From Cupriavidus basilensis (lineage in GTDB: Bacteria; Pseudomonadota; Gammaproteobacteria; Burkholderiales; Burkholderiaceae): a DNA stretch of 64,000 nucleotides. The stretch spans positions 124,001-188,000 of the forward strand of contig NZ_BBQM01000013.1 of assembly GCF_000876015.1 (NCBI RefSeq), in the 5' to 3' direction. Below the pieces are notes generated by a model, which was given only the letters and a program-made list of their open reading frames with translations, had not been told where the DNA came from and searched no databases. Below are positions 63,481 to 64,000 of the stretch, piece after piece. The stretch's first letter is position 1; the number at the start of each line of letters is the position of its first letter. A program made the position numbers and the translations under genes.

Positions 63481-64000
63481 GCGGCTTCTCCATGTGCGGC
63501 CAGCGCCTGGCGCAGCCGGTCGGCACAGCGCAGCAGGTCGTGCGTGGCCTGGCTGTGGGGGTTGTATTCGAGCACGCTGCGGTCGTAGGCGAGCGCCTCG
63601 GCCACGGCCTGGTCCTGGTGGACCACGCCGAGCACGCGCTCGCCGAGCTGGGCGCGCAGCGTCTGCACCACGTCCTTGCCGAGCTGGCGGCTCACGTCCA
63701 CCTGGTTGATCACCAGCACGTGGCCCACGTAGTCGGGCCGGCCTTCGCAATACGTGCGGATCAGGTCTTCCATCAGCGGCAGCGCGGCATAGGAGGCGGC
63801 ATCCGGCAGCGCCACCATCACGCACACCTGCGCGCACGACAGCGCCTGGCGCATGTAGGGCGAGGGGCCGGGCGGGGTGTCGATCACCACGATGTCGTCG
63901 TGGCCCAGGCCCAGCGCGCCGAGCTGCGCGCGCAGCCAGCCGGGATGGGTGACGAGATGCGCTTCGAACGCCGAGCGGTCCGCCTCGTTGAGCGCGCCGA
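63477..64000 (-). CDS. bcsQ: BcsQ-type MinD/ParA ATPase, C-terminal part
   Basis: The C-terminal 173 codons of a ParA/MinD-like ATPase; the frame stays open to the right edge, so the Walker A region is outside. VVIDTPPGPSPYMRQAL is the Walker B/switch region, and VINQVDVSRQLGKD and LEYNPHSQATHDL are typical of BcsQ (YhjQ), which places cellulose synthesis at the pole. First bcs gene in view; the operon may begin further right. Confidence 0.9.
   Translation of the reverse strand, partial: GALNEADRSAFEAHLVTHPGWLRAQLGALGLGHDDIVVIDTPPGPSPYMRQALSCAQVCVMVALPDAASYAALPLMEDLIRTYCEGRPDYVGHVLVINQVDVSRQLGKDVVQTLRAQLGERVLGVVHQDQAVAEALAYDRSVLEYNPHSQATHDLLRCADRLRQALAAHGEAA

Overview
This 64 kb window is very GC-rich (roughly 70 % by eye) and gene-dense on both strands. 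It looks like a chromosome segment of a Burkholderiales bacterium, most like Cupriavidus/Ralstonia. The pointers are orphan Bug/TctC-type binding proteins, a PorB/OmpC-type porin, many LysR regulators, a 3-hydroxyanthranilate dioxygenase whose active-site numbering matches (from memory) the Cupriavidus metallidurans enzyme, and a bcs cellulose operon. The genus is an inference. I saw no rRNA, tRNA, CRISPR array, transposase or phage gene.

Layout. (1) 1-4431 (+): end of a CoA-thioester degradation cluster: thiolase-like protein, DUF35 zinc/OB protein, Bug binding protein, ADP-forming acyl-CoA ligase. (2) 4521-7311 (+): a two-gene McrBC-like restriction system preceded by nested palindromes. 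(3) 7324-12315 (-): PepSY membrane protein, DUF2271 protein with an ApbE flavinylation motif, DUF4198 protein, ApbE and a membrane flavoprotein reductase, behind a good Fur box: a likely iron-controlled extracytoplasmic flavin redox chain. (4) 12698-14254 (+): chemoreceptor. (5) 14322-23258: HyuB-HyuA-crotonase-CaiB-thioesterase-VOC cluster (-), a divergent LysR gene, and a Bug gene; substrate unknown. (6) 23613-25369: divergent LysR / TSUP exporter pair. (7) 25888-38990 (+): a complete 3-hydroxyanthranilate meta-cleavage route plus candidates for the two enzymes that make 3-hydroxyanthranilate from 2-nitrobenzoate, with transporter, porin and LysR regulator. Two promoters in it share the same LysR-type element with identical internal spacing. 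(8) 38991-43076: a Fur-family gene behind a long leader with three perfect hairpins, a small Cys-rich protein, MipA, an EamA exporter, a candidate small RNA, and a PadR-like protein. (9) 43239-47150 (-): ABC importer of the 2-aminoethylphosphonate type. (10) 47357-64000: two divergent c-di-GMP enzymes and the cellulose operon bcsQ-A-B-Z-C (-), with bcsQ cut by the window end.

How it fits together. The nitrobenzoate/3-hydroxyanthranilate block can take an aromatic acid to pyruvate and acetyl-CoA without help from elsewhere, apart from ammonia and CO2 release. The PepSY/DUF2271/ApbE/flavoprotein set would pass NADPH electrons across the membrane to a covalent flavin, plausibly for ferric reduction when iron is short. 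The diguanylate cyclase and the GGDEF-EAL protein beside bcs could set the c-di-GMP level read by the PilZ domain of BcsA.

The least-explained items are the McrBC-like pair without a DNA-recognition domain, the flavinylated iron operon, the HyuAB/CaiB pathway, and two RNA candidates (leader of the Fur-family gene; short RNA at 42621-42692).
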